A DNA stretch of 64,000 bases from the NCBI GenBank assembly GCA_001302245.1, contig LGYU01000008.1:1-64000 (forward strand), in the 5' to 3' direction. Of this stretch, positions 43,033-51,813 are shown piece by piece; position 1 is the first letter of the stretch; each line of letters starts with the position of its first letter. This stretch comes from Chitinophagaceae bacterium PMP191F (GTDB lineage Bacteria; Bacteroidota; Bacteroidia; Chitinophagales; Chitinophagaceae). The position numbers were made by a program, and so were the translations under genes. A model generated the notes under the pieces. The model worked only from the letters and a program-made list of their open reading frames with translations, did not search any database and was not told the DNA's origin.

Positions 43033-43665
43033 TTAACCATCATGTTCCATTTCACGAACCAGCGATTTCAGTTTTTCTATATGCTGACCGTATAGTTTGT
43101 GCACATACCAGATATTTAGAAAATAGGAAAGTACCGAAATAACAATCCCTGCAATGATAAAGATAGAAATTCCCTTGGTGGCCTGAATATGCTCCAGAAG
43201 ACCGGTACCAGACAGATCGGGGTCTTTGGCAATAATGATCAGTCCTGATACATAATAAGCCACGGGAGTTAATACCGTACCGGAAAGAAAGTAAAAGCGT
43301 ACATATTTTTCCAGCGTAATCAGTTGCTGTTTCAGATTAATGCTGACTTCCGAAGAAACGCCATGCTGCATCTTATTCAGCAGGTTGTTCTTTACCAGGT
43401 AGTAGCCCACAAACAACAGGCCTACCAATAGCAGCACAATCGCCAGTTCCCAGTACTGGCCTTTCCAGCCGGTAATGTAGTAATAGATTGTAAAGGAATA
43501 CAATAACAGTACAACAACCAGTTCCCAGCCTAAGTTACGCCTCATTTTAGCGATCGGGCTTTGCGATTTTTTGCGCAAAATGGCCAGCAACTGTTCATTC
43601 TCTTTTTCCAGAACAGGTTGTTCTCCGAAATCGTTCCAAATAGCTTTCAGGCTATCCAACTCCAT
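43033..43665 (-). CDS. Membrane partner of ECF sigma factor, probable anti-sigma-like protein
   Basis: A 210-residue protein with an N-terminal cytoplasmic part (LDSLKAIWNDFGEQPVLEKENEQLL) and four predicted membrane spans (about 50-70, 77-95, 130-150, 170-190). It overlaps the sigma gene by 14 bp and follows it, an arrangement typical of sigma/anti-sigma pairs. No zinc-binding anti-sigma motif is seen, so it is not a classical ZAS protein. Its role as a sigma regulator is inferred from coupling only. Start ATG at 43665. Confidence 0.7.
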   Translation of the reverse strand: MELDSLKAIWNDFGEQPVLEKENEQLLAILRKKSQSPIAKMRRNLGWELVVVLLLYSFTIYYYITGWKGQYWELAIVLLLVGLLFVGYYLVKNNLLNKMQHGVSSEVSINLKQQLITLEKYVRFYFLSGTVLTPVAYYVSGLIIIAKDPDLSGTGLLEHIQATKGISIFIIAGIVISVLSYFLNIWYVHKLYGQHIEKLKSLVREMEHDG

Positions 43666-44167
43666 GTTCAACGGCTTTTGTGAGTTTTCGTAATTTTTCT
43701 TTGATACGGTTCATTTTAACACGCAGGTTATTCTGATTAATACCAAGAATATCCTCCATTTCATCATAGCTCTTGTCTTCCAGGTATAGCATTACAATGG
43801 CTTTTTCAACTTCGGTCAGTTCGTTGATCGCTTTGTACAATGCCTGTAGTTGTTCCTCTCGTTCGGTGTTGTATTGAATATCCTGTATTTCCGTAGGCAG
43901 CCTTTCAGGCTCCATGCTCCGTATATGGTTCTTTTGCTTGCGCAGATCCGAAATAGCTGTGTTCAGCGCAATCCTGTACAGCCAGGTACTGAACTTTGAA
44001 TCACCACGAAACCGCGGGTATGCTTTCCACAGTTGTATGACGATTTCCTGAAACAAATCCTGTTTGCTGAACTCTGTATCGCAATACATATTGCATACTT
44101 TGTACAGCATTGCTTTGTGTTGGTTCACCAAGGCAATAAACTCATCCTGGTCAGGTCTTGGCTGCAA
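43652..44167 (-). CDS. RNA polymerase sigma factor, ECF type
   Basis: A 171-residue sigma-70 family protein. Region 2 is seen at DLFQEIVIQLWKAYPRFRGDSKFSTWLYRIALNTA and region 4 at LTEVEKAIVMLYLEDKSYDEMEDILGINQNNLRVKMNRIKEKL. The apparent start is TTG at 44167 because the first ATG (residue 19) would remove part of region 2; the stop codon lies only five codons upstream. It recruits RNA polymerase to a small regulon, and is likely controlled by the membrane protein encoded downstream. A -7 element candidate lies at 44208-44215. Confidence 0.85.
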   Translation of the reverse strand: MQPRPDQDEFIALVNQHKAMLYKVCNMYCDTEFSKQDLFQEIVIQLWKAYPRFRGDSKFSTWLYRIALNTAISDLRKQKNHIRSMEPERLPTEIQDIQYNTEREEQLQALYKAINELTEVEKAIVMLYLEDKSYDEMEDILGINQNNLRVKMNRIKEKLRKLTKAVEHGVG

Positions 44168-44207
44168 ACTCCGCTGGTTTTATTTAGTTTAAAATATCAG
44201 TCGCCGA

Positions 44208-44215
44208 CAAATATA
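44208..44215 (-). promoter_or_regulatory. Candidate -7 element for the sigma factor gene
   Basis: On the minus strand this reads TATATTTG, matching TAnnTTTG, about 40 bases upstream of the start. No clear -33 TTTG at standard spacing. Confidence 0.4.
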
Positions 44216-44403
44216 AAATATTACAACGGGGTTACATTTTAATGCCCCAACACAGACCAGAAATCATTCTGTAATAGTCTAAACAACTGACCGGCAACGC
44301 TATACAACCAAATAATGTCGTCTTTAACAACCTCATTACCGGCACATTGCCATTAAAATCACACAGGATTCTGTTTATTTGCATCCCGTATCAACAAGTT
44401 ATT

Positions 44404-44760
44404 ATGAAGCAGAAAATGTATCACCTTGCTACCTGTACTACCTGTCAGGGCATTATTAAAGAAACCGGTATTGATAAAAAAGGATTTGAGCTGCAGGATA
44501 TTAAAACGGAAAAAATAACGCCTGCTCAATTGGACGAGATGAAAACGCTGGCTGGTAGCTATGAGGCCCTGTTCAGCAGACGTGCCCTGAAATACAAGGA
44601 GCTGGGATTAAAAGATAAAAATCTTACAGAAACAGATTACCGCAACCTGATACTGGAAGAATATACCTTTCTGAAAAGACCGGTCACCATCAGCGGCTCC
44701 ACCATTTTTGTTGGCAATGATAAAAAAACAGTACAGGCTTTAAAAGATCATCTTGGCTGA
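44404..44760 (+). CDS. ArsC/Spx family protein
   Basis: A 118-residue thioredoxin-fold protein of the ArsC family. The N-terminal motif CTTC (LATCTTCQGIIKETGI) gives a Cys-x-x-Cys as in Spx-like members, and the C-terminal FLKRPVTISGSTIFVG has the conserved cis-Pro loop of ArsC proteins (RPV). An arsenate-reductase role is possible but many homologues have other or unknown redox functions. Start ATG at 44404 follows a gene-free leader of 235 bases. A further in-frame ATG at 44347 is unconvincing. Confidence 0.8.
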   Translation: MKQKMYHLATCTTCQGIIKETGIDKKGFELQDIKTEKITPAQLDEMKTLAGSYEALFSRRALKYKELGLKDKNLTETDYRNLILEEYTFLKRPVTISGSTIFVGNDKKTVQALKDHLG

Positions 44761-44917
44761 TTTCCTCAAAACCGGGAAAAAATACCCCGCTGCATTTTTA
44801 TAATCATTTCGGAAATATCACTCAGGACAGTAGTTACAGGCTTTGCAGCAAATGGCAGCAAAATTGTACTATCTGTTACGGAGGTTCATTGCACATCAGG
44901 CGTTTATACAAATAAAA

Positions 44918-44967
44918 CCCCGGGCAGATAGGAAGCTGATGGTTTTTGTGCGTCCGGGGATTTTTTT
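44918..44967 (+). terminator. Rho-independent terminator
   Basis: CCCCGG at 44918-44923 pairs with CCGGGG at 44954-44959, followed by seven T residues. The 30-base loop is long. It terminates the transcript of the ArsC-like gene about 160 bases after its stop, or belongs to an unrecognised small RNA. Confidence 0.5.
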
Positions 44968-44996
44968 CATTTGGTTCATCAAAAACAACCACCGGT

Positions 44997-45212
44997 ATGA
45001 AACAGGAACAATTACAACTGGCAACGTCCTGGGAAACGGTAAAAGAAAAGATCAAAGAGCGAAATCCTTTTCTGGCCGATGAAGACCTGGTGTATGAACC
45101 GGGCAAAGAAGATGCATTGTTAAGCAGACTGGCCGCCAAAATGAATCGTACTAAAGAAGAAGTAAAACAGTTTATTGAAAGCATCTCGCACAACCATGAC
45201 ATTGCATCCTGA
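44997..45212 (+). CDS. Small CsbD-like stress protein
   Basis: A 71-residue acidic helical protein (TSWETVKEKIKERNPFLADEDL and SRLAAKMNRTKEEVKQFIESI) that resembles CsbD-like general stress proteins in length and in the WETVKEKIKE opening. No enzyme motif. The ATG at 44997 is favoured over a longer upstream reading because the preceding terminator at 44918-44967 would lie inside it. Its stop directly abuts the stop of the convergent helicase gene. Confidence 0.65.
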   Translation: MKQEQLQLATSWETVKEKIKERNPFLADEDLVYEPGKEDALLSRLAAKMNRTKEEVKQFIESISHNHDIAS

Positions 45213-47462
45213 TCATTCTGCAACTTTACTTTCCTGTTGCAGCCATTCCCTGTAATGCAGTACCGCCCTGATATCACCAAAAGAAACATCTTCCCCCAGC
45301 TTGTTCTTTACCGGCGTAATGGATTTTTCTCCGGGTGAAAGTTCATCCAGTGCTTTCATGATTATATCTATTTTCTCTTCTGATACAATTTCTTTAACAT
45401 CAATATCACCGGTAGTGATGAATCCGGCAAGATGTCCTTCAATGGTAGAGATTGCCATTCCACGTAATTCCGCAATGACTGCTGCAGTATTTCCTTCGCG
45501 GAAAAGCTGTAAACTGATGCGGCGGGTTTCGCCTTTGGGAGCTTTTGCCGGTGCTGCTTCCTGCTCCACAACTGCCTTTACCAGTAGCTGCTTTCTTTGT
45601 TCTTCCACCTGTTGTAACAATTCGGTGGCAGGTGTTCCCTTCATCAATCCTTCAGTGATACGCACAGCTTGTACCAGCAACTGTTTTTTTCTTTCTATGG
45701 TCAGTAACAGGTCTTGCAATGAAAGCTGGTATTTTTTGATCCGCTGTTTTACTTTTATCTGCGCTATATGTTCCTTAATATTATCAATGGCAGTAATGAT
45801 CCTGTCTCCAAAGTAATTGCTGCCTGCTGTTACGCGCTCATGCAGGAAAGCATAATTGTCCTGTGGCGCAGCAGGGATCAGATGCTCTAAATGCCGGGTA
45901 AATTTTCCGGCCATCTCTTCCATCTCCACAATACTTTCCAGCAGTTTTTTTGCCCAGGTAACGGACTCATTTTTATCAGGGATCTGCCGGTGTTCATATT
46001 CATCATAAAACTCCTGCAGACTTTCTGAAAGTCTGGTCCATTCAAAACATTGTATCAGCGATTGAGAAATAAATTGCTGCTGTTCTGCCAGCAGATGTGC
46101 CTGCAACATATCTTCTGCCTGCTCCGAACGTGTAAACGCCAGTACGCGCTCATCTGTATGTATGCTTTGTTGCTGCACGCGTGAATATAAGACCAATCCT
46201 TCCAGCGATGTAAGCCGGCTCAGTGCCACATACACCTGTCCCGGCGCAAACGCAGCACCTGCATCAATGATGGCTTTGTCAAAAGTTAAGCCCTGGCTTT
46301 TGTGAATGGTGATGGCCCATGCCAGCCGCACCGGGTATTGCGTAAACCGTCCTATTTCCTCTTCCTCTACCTCGTCTGTATCCTTGTTGTACCGGTAACG
46401 GATATTGCGCCAGATCTCTTTTTCCAGCTCCAGTTCAGTTTCATCATCCAGCGTCACCACTATGGTATCGTTTTGAATACGAGTTACCATAGCAATTTTT
46501 CCATTGTAATAACGGCGTGATTCGCCTTTATCGTTTTTAATGAACATTACCTGCGCGCCTTCTTTCAGTTGTAGCACCATATCGGCCGGTAATGCTTTAT
46601 CATTAAAATCTTTCGTGATCTCTGCCCTGAACTCATACAACTTTCCCGGCAGCTTATCCAGCCTGTTCTGGTTAATGGTATCGGCTTTGGCATTATGTGT
46701 AGTGAGCGTAATGAACTTTTCGCCTTCTGGCTGTTCAAAACCCGGCAGGTAATGCCGTTGCAGCAACTGCAGGTCGGTTTCTGTTACAACATTATTATTG
46801 CGCACATTATTCAGCAGGCTGATAAATGTTGCTTCATGCTGACGATAGATTTTTTTCAACTCCAGGTATAGCGGTGGTGCCTGTTGCAACACATGCGCAT
46901 CAAAAAAGAAAGGACTTTTATAATACTCCTTCATAATGTCCCAGTCCTCGTTGTTCACCACTGGAGGCAATTGAAACAGATCGCCGATGTACAACATCTG
47001 TACACCGCCAAAAGGCACATGATGTCTTTTACGTACATGACGCAGTATCACATCAATCTCATCCAACAGATCGGCACGCAGCATACTTACCTCATCAATC
47101 ACCAGCAGTTCCAGTTCACGGATCAGTTGCCGCCGGTCATTGCTTAAGCGCAGGTTTTTTAATAAAGTATGGGCATTGTTGATATTTCGCTGACTGTTCC
47201 AGCCACCGGCAGACAAGGAAGGTATAAATGTTCCGAAAGGCAGTTGTAAAAATGAGTGCATGGTAACACCGCCTGCATTGATAGCCGCTACACCGGTGGG
47301 CGCTATCACTGCCATTTTCTTGAATCCCTGCTCGCGGATGCTGCGCAGAAAGGTGGTCTTGCCCGTTCCCGCCCTTCCGGTAAGAAAAACGTGGCGATTG
47401 GTCTGGTGCACAAACCGGGTTGCCAGTTCAAACAGGTGATTCGATGTATCCGGCGAAGACAT
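45213..47462 (-). CDS. PIF1-like helicase with C-terminal helix-turn-helix domain
   Basis: A 749-residue SF1B helicase. Walker A is TGRAGTGKTTFL, followed by APTGVAAINAGG, the Walker B VIDEVSML, the Q-motif GDLFQLPPV and the late motif AWAITIHKSQGLTFDKAIID and VYVALSRLTSLEGLVL. Residues from about 660 form a winged or HTH domain (ISLQLFREGNTAAVIAELRG) of the type found in RecQ-related proteins (HTH_40), which is common in this Bacteroidota group. It unwinds DNA, perhaps at G-quadruplex or replication obstacles; the exact role is unknown. Confidence 0.85.
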   Translation of the reverse strand: MSSPDTSNHLFELATRFVHQTNRHVFLTGRAGTGKTTFLRSIREQGFKKMAVIAPTGVAAINAGGVTMHSFLQLPFGTFIPSLSAGGWNSQRNINNAHTLLKNLRLSNDRRQLIRELELLVIDEVSMLRADLLDEIDVILRHVRKRHHVPFGGVQMLYIGDLFQLPPVVNNEDWDIMKEYYKSPFFFDAHVLQQAPPLYLELKKIYRQHEATFISLLNNVRNNNVVTETDLQLLQRHYLPGFEQPEGEKFITLTTHNAKADTINQNRLDKLPGKLYEFRAEITKDFNDKALPADMVLQLKEGAQVMFIKNDKGESRRYYNGKIAMVTRIQNDTIVVTLDDETELELEKEIWRNIRYRYNKDTDEVEEEEIGRFTQYPVRLAWAITIHKSQGLTFDKAIIDAGAAFAPGQVYVALSRLTSLEGLVLYSRVQQQSIHTDERVLAFTRSEQAEDMLQAHLLAEQQQFISQSLIQCFEWTRLSESLQEFYDEYEHRQIPDKNESVTWAKKLLESIVEMEEMAGKFTRHLEHLIPAAPQDNYAFLHERVTAGSNYFGDRIITAIDNIKEHIAQIKVKQRIKKYQLSLQDLLLTIERKKQLLVQAVRITEGLMKGTPATELLQQVEEQRKQLLVKAVVEQEAAPAKAPKGETRRISLQLFREGNTAAVIAELRGMAISTIEGHLAGFITTGDIDVKEIVSEEKIDIIMKALDELSPGEKSITPVKNKLGEDVSFGDIRAVLHYREWLQQESKVAE

Positions 47463-47574
47463 AACAACTAAAAATTTTAGGAAAGTTAGGAATTAGAGCG
47501 GAAGTGGCCAGCCGCGATAACGCCCGTTTGAGCAAATGCCCTGTGACATACCATAAAAACACGCAATCATTTAT

Positions 47575-47946
47575 TTACAGACCTGGACGATAATAACCCG
47601 CAGGATCGCTCAGCACCTTGTCCCATTGCCGGCGGTGACTGTTTTGCCAGCGCGGATCGGGGTGAATATTCCAGTTCACGGATTGAAGTTGTTGCATGAT
47701 AAAAGTCCGCTGTTCAGGATGAACATACAAGGGATGCAGATAGAACCATTCCGCATTAGCTGTCAGTACTTTCCAGAAATCAGCAAACGAGGCATAAGAG
47801 GTTTTAAATACCTCTACCAGGTCTGCATCATCATTGTAAGTACTGTGATCGTACAGGAAAGATACCTGTCCGCCGGCTTCAGTTATTCTGTATAAACTGC
47901 CACCACTCTGTTCGGAACTGATATCGAAATAAAGTTCTTTTGACAT
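47575..47946 (-). CDS. Conserved hypothetical protein
   Basis: A 123-residue protein, no signal peptide. It begins MSKELYFDISSEQSGGSLYRITE and has an aromatic-rich middle (ASFADFWKVLTANAEWFYLHPLYVHPEQR) and the Trp-rich end NWNIHPDPRWQNSHRRQWD. No family was recognised. It is a single gene between the helicase and the TonB-domain gene. Confidence 0.6.
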   Translation of the reverse strand: MSKELYFDISSEQSGGSLYRITEAGGQVSFLYDHSTYNDDADLVEVFKTSYASFADFWKVLTANAEWFYLHPLYVHPEQRTFIMQQLQSVNWNIHPDPRWQNSHRRQWDKVLSDPAGYYRPGL

Positions 47947-48048
47947 ACCGCAAAAACGGAAAGATACGTCCTATTACAGATACATTTCTGGTGCAAAATG
48001 AGGTAAAGGACAATAATGGCTGTTTTTACAGGAAGCCTCATTTTGCAG

Positions 48049-48056
48049 TATTTTTG
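48049..48056 (+). promoter_or_regulatory. Candidate -7 element for the TonB-domain gene
   Basis: TATTTTTG matches the Bacteroidota -7 consensus TAnnTTTG, 14 bases before the ATG at 48070, so the leader would be very short. No clear -33 element was found. Confidence 0.3.
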
Positions 48057-48069
48057 GTGAAACCTTTGT

Positions 48070-48837
48070 ATGAAAAGCAGGTTCATGCTCGCCATTTTAC
48101 TGACATGCACGCTGGCCGCACATGCCGGTGATACACTTACCTTCCGCATTACAGCTCCCTGGAACTCCGTACGCAATGAACAGGGAAAATATACACGCAA
48201 ATTGTTTTATACCAGGGATAGCGCCTGGATTGCGCTTGATTATAACCAGTCAAAAATGCTGATAGCCAGAAGTTATTACAGCGATACCAGCGTAAATGGC
48301 ACGTTTGAATTCTGCCATTACTATTATGATGAACAAAAAGGCTACCTGAAAGAGATCCGCCATTATAAAAAATCACGGCTGAACGGTATCCGCGCTGCAT
48401 TCAATGAAAAAGGAGACACCCTCCGCAGAGAAAACTATGTAGAGGGCGAGCTGAAAGACTCCAAAAACTTTCCAGAATACGTTTCCGATAAGCAAAGCTT
48501 TGCACTGGTAGAAATTCCTGCTGAATTTCCGGGCGGAGCACGTGCCTGGATCAACTACCTTTCCCAGAACCTGCAATATCCCAGACAGGCCATGCGAAAA
48601 AATATCACGGGCAGGGTCATTGTGGTGTTTTTAATTTCCCGTGAAGGCAAGGTTGAAAAAACAGAAGTGATACAGTCAGTAGATAAACTGCTGGACGAAG
48701 AAGCCCTGAGACTGATAAAAGGATCGCCCGAATGGAAACCAGCCACACAGAATGGAGTTAAAATAGCCAGTTACATGAAACAGCCTATTGATTTCAAGCT
48801 GGAAGACGAAACGCCCAAAAAGAAAGAAAAAAGCTGA
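48070..48837 (+). CDS. Periplasmic protein with TonB C-terminal domain
   Basis: A 255-residue protein. It has a signal peptide (FMLAILLTCTLAAHAG), a toxin-immunity-like MORN-type middle (FEFCHYYYDEQKGYLKEIRHYKKSRLNGIRAAFNEKGDTLRRENY) and a TonB C-terminal domain (GRVIVVFLISREGKVEKTEVIQS and the end FKLEDE). Lacking a membrane anchor and Pro-rich linker, it is not a classical energy transducer; many Bacteroidota encode such secreted TonB-domain proteins. Function is not known. A hairpin GCTGAT/ATCAGC spans its stop. Confidence 0.75.
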   Translation: MKSRFMLAILLTCTLAAHAGDTLTFRITAPWNSVRNEQGKYTRKLFYTRDSAWIALDYNQSKMLIARSYYSDTSVNGTFEFCHYYYDEQKGYLKEIRHYKKSRLNGIRAAFNEKGDTLRRENYVEGELKDSKNFPEYVSDKQSFALVEIPAEFPGGARAWINYLSQNLQYPRQAMRKNITGRVIVVFLISREGKVEKTEVIQSVDKLLDEEALRLIKGSPEWKPATQNGVKIASYMKQPIDFKLEDETPKKKEKS

Positions 48838-49141
48838 TTTACCATCAGCCAGGAACGAACTTCCTGTTTTCGGCCCGGAAAGAACATCTGCCTGTCGGAA
48901 GCAGCTTTCTGCCGGAAAAATGCCCCCAACAACCCGATACCGGTAATTTCGTACAGATTACAGGCATATTTATGATGCTGTAATATGCGGCAAACGCTGA
49001 AAAACAGGCTTTAACACCTGTTTTAGCTAATGTTTTGCAAAAGCTTTTGCCTCCATATAACTTTCGCACAATTATGGCCGTCTAACAGTTATTAAAAAGC
49101 AATAACAATTTGCTTTTGTTTGAAAAATTAAATTGCCCGGT
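48838..49141. other. Intergenic region with hairpin and promoter candidate
   Basis: About 300 bases without a gene. A hairpin AAAACAGG/CCTGTTTT with an 8-base loop lies at 49001-49024 and a -33/-7 pair follows at 49034-49065. Nothing else recognised. Confidence 0.5.
49034..49065 (+). promoter_or_regulatory. Candidate promoter of the Gly/Pro-rich secreted protein
   Basis: TTTG at 49034-49037 and TAACTTTC at 49058-49065 fit the Bacteroidota -33 and -7 elements (one mismatch) with a 20-base spacer. The ATG at 49142 gives a leader of about 70 bases. Confidence 0.45.
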
Positions 49142-51499
49142 ATGAAAATCCTTTACACCTTTTTGAGCGCCCTTTTTGGCATTTTCCTGGTTACGCCAGC
49201 CAGTGCCCAAAACGGATGGCCCAAAACATTTACCACCAACGATGGTTCTACCGTTAAGATCTATCAGTGGCAGCCAGAATCTTTTTCCAATAATACACTA
49301 AAGGCCAATGCTGCTATTTCAGTGCTGGAAAAGGGAAATTCTGATCCTGTTTTTGGTATGACGTGGCTGACTGCCCAAACCAGCAGCAACGGCGACCAGG
49401 TAAGCATCCGTTCGGTAAACGTAGACAATATCAAAGTGCCCGGTATCACTAACAATGATGATCTGAACGATCTGGCAGGCACCATTGAAAGTCGTGTCAA
49501 TTCCATGGGCCTCTCTTTTGCTTCCAGTGAGCTGCAATCCAATGTTTCGATGAACCAGCAGCAAACCCAATTGTCAAAAGAGATCAGCAATACGCCTCCC
49601 AAAGTTATTTACAGCAATGCACCCGCTATCCTTGTATTAATGGATGGCGCACCGCGTTTACAGCAGAATAAAGACTGGGGAATGGAAGCGGTGGTGAATT
49701 CGCCATTTACCATTGTAAAAAATAATGGAAGCTTTTTCCTGTATGGCGGCAAACACTGGTACAATGCGCCTACTGCTACCGGTCCTTACAGTTTAACTAC
49801 TTCCACACCCGCTGCTCTTTCCAAAGTACAGCAGGCAATTGATGAAGCCGCCCGGAACAATGCCAGCAACAACAAGGGCAATAATGGTTCCAACCCGCAA
49901 CAGGAAAGCGATGACAATACTATCTATAAAGTAATTGTGAGTACAGAGCCGGCAGAGCTGGTACAATCCAGCGGTGAAGCCAATTTTGCTTCTGTGGAAG
50001 GCACCAACCTGTTGTATGTTTCCAACTCTCAGAATGATATTTTTATGGATATCTCTTCACAGCAGTATTATGTATTGCTGTCTGGAAGATGGTTTCGTTC
50101 CAAAACATTGAGTGGTCAGTGGCAATATGTGCCTGCCGACCAGCTACCCGGCGAATTTGCCAAAATACCTGCCGGTTCACCCAAAGACAATGTACTGGCC
50201 AGTGTGGCAGGTACTACTGCGGCAAAAGATGCGCTGCTGGATGCACAGGTACCTCAAACTGCTAAAGTAGACAGGAACCAGGCACATGCTGATGTACAGT
50301 ATGATGGCGATCCTGAGTTTGAAAATATTGATGGCACCGATATGGCTTATGCCGTAAATACATCTGCATCTGTTGTAAGATGGAACGGTATGTATTACTC
50401 TGTAGACAACGGGGTGTGGTTTGAATCACGCAGTGCGGCAGGTCCCTGGGCAGTGGCTGTTATCCGTCCTTACCCTGTAGCCCTGATCCCTCCGCGCTAC
50501 CCGGTGTACTACATGAAGTATGTATATATTTACGATGTAACGCCTGATTATGTGTACATGGGTTACACACCCGGCTATCTGAATTCATACATTTATGGTC
50601 CTACCATTGTATACGGAACCGGTTTCTATTATCGTCCGTGGTACAGAAACTATTATTACCCACGTCCATATACCTGGGGGTTTGGGGTAACCTATAATCC
50701 GTGGGTTGGCTGGGGAATGAGTTATGGTTTCAGTACCGGTTGGTTCAATATGAGTTTCGGCTTCGGTTCTTCCTATTATGGCTGGGGCGGTGGCTGGTGG
50801 GGACCAAGAATGTACCGTCCTCCGTATTGCTGGTCTCCTTACCGCTTCAATGGTGGTTATTATGGCCGCAATGCCTACGTGTACAACCGCAATACATACA
50901 TTCAGTACAATAACAATATTTACCGCAATCGTGTAGGTGTGGTAACCAGGGATAATCCCCGTTATGTAACTCCCCCCAACGGAAGACCCGGCTGGGGCAG
51001 ACCAACAGCGTCCGATCGTAATCCCGGTTATGGCACACGTCCTAACAATGCCCGACCCGGTATGGGACAAGGCAGTGTAAGACCAGATGGCGGGCGTTTT
51101 GGTGGTGGACAGAACAACGGCGGTACTTCTCCGGACAGAACACGTCCTTATAACCCCGGTAATACCAATCCCGGCAACGCACGTCCCGGTTCTGAAACAC
51201 CTGGCGGTCGTCCGGGTTCAGTATATCCCGGTGGACGTCCCTCCAACCCTAACCCGGGCAGTTCATATCCCGGCGGCGGTCGTGAAACCAGACCTTCCGG
51301 TCCCGGCAGCGTACGCCCTGGAAATGCTTACCCCGGCGGAAGACCTTCACAGCCACAGCAGCAGATGCCCTCCAGACCTCAGCCACAAAGTCGCCCCGGC
51401 GGTTTTGAAAGAGGTGGCGGCGGCAATGGCGGCGGAAGACCAGCCGAATCACGCCCGGCACGTGGTAATGGTGGTGGTGAACGGGTAAGAAGAGGATAA
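49142..51499 (+). CDS. Large secreted protein with Gly/Tyr- and Arg-Pro-Gly-rich C-terminus
   Basis: A 785-residue secreted protein. The signal peptide ends near TPASAQ. Residues about 25-340 are a globular domain (GWPKTFTTNDGSTVKIYQWQPESF, LVLMDGAPRLQQN, HWYNAPTATGPYSL). A second part (about 400-470) repeats the pattern VVRWNGMYYSVDNGVWFESRSAAGPW. From about 500 it becomes Tyr/Gly/Trp-rich, and from about 610 it is a long low-complexity tail with repeated RPG, PGG and NPG units. It resembles proteins auto-annotated as carbohydrate-binding family V/XII, but function is unknown; surface or matrix localisation is inferred. Confidence 0.7.
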   Translation: MKILYTFLSALFGIFLVTPASAQNGWPKTFTTNDGSTVKIYQWQPESFSNNTLKANAAISVLEKGNSDPVFGMTWLTAQTSSNGDQVSIRSVNVDNIKVPGITNNDDLNDLAGTIESRVNSMGLSFASSELQSNVSMNQQQTQLSKEISNTPPKVIYSNAPAILVLMDGAPRLQQNKDWGMEAVVNSPFTIVKNNGSFFLYGGKHWYNAPTATGPYSLTTSTPAALSKVQQAIDEAARNNASNNKGNNGSNPQQESDDNTIYKVIVSTEPAELVQSSGEANFASVEGTNLLYVSNSQNDIFMDISSQQYYVLLSGRWFRSKTLSGQWQYVPADQLPGEFAKIPAGSPKDNVLASVAGTTAAKDALLDAQVPQTAKVDRNQAHADVQYDGDPEFENIDGTDMAYAVNTSASVVRWNGMYYSVDNGVWFESRSAAGPWAVAVIRPYPVALIPPRYPVYYMKYVYIYDVTPDYVYMGYTPGYLNSYIYGPTIVYGTGFYYRPWYRNYYYPRPYTWGFGVTYNPWVGWGMSYGFSTGWFNMSFGFGSSYYGWGGGWWGPRMYRPPYCWSPYRFNGGYYGRNAYVYNRNTYIQYNNNIYRNRVGVVTRDNPRYVTPPNGRPGWGRPTASDRNPGYGTRPNNARPGMGQGSVRPDGGRFGGGQNNGGTSPDRTRPYNPGNTNPGNARPGSETPGGRPGSVYPGGRPSNPNPGSSYPGGGRETRPSGPGSVRPGNAYPGGRPSQPQQQMPSRPQPQSRPGGFERGGGGNGGGRPAESRPARGNGGGERVRRG

Positions 51500-51523
51500 A
51501 ATAAAAATGTTCCATAATATATC

Positions 51524-51550
51524 CCCCGCACCTATCTGCGGGGATTTTTT
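51524..51550 (+). terminator. Rho-independent terminator
   Basis: CCCCGCA pairs with TGCGGGG around a 6-base loop, followed by A and a run of seven T residues, 24 bases after the stop at 51499. Confidence 0.8.
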
Positions 51551-51813
51551 TACAACAGCATCTGTTAACCAACCCCGGCAATACGGTTTTGCAGGATTAA
51601 AAAAAGGTTACAAGAAATATTGTTGTTACCCGATACTGCCAGTGTTGTTTTTACAATTAATTGTCTGTTATTTCTCTTATAAAAACAATGGTTTAACCAC
51701 AATGATAACCCCGCAAAAAGCGGTGACAGCCGGTTTTTATTTTTTCAGGCTTTGTTGTATTTTAGTAATGCAGTGATTGCATCTTTATCAGTACTCTAAA
51801 ATTGACTTCCGGA

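Noticed and set aside
50585-51581. Open frames in other phases of the Gly/Pro-rich tail
   Set aside because: Low-complexity GC-biased repeats produce open frames in all phases; only the frame with signal peptide is credible.
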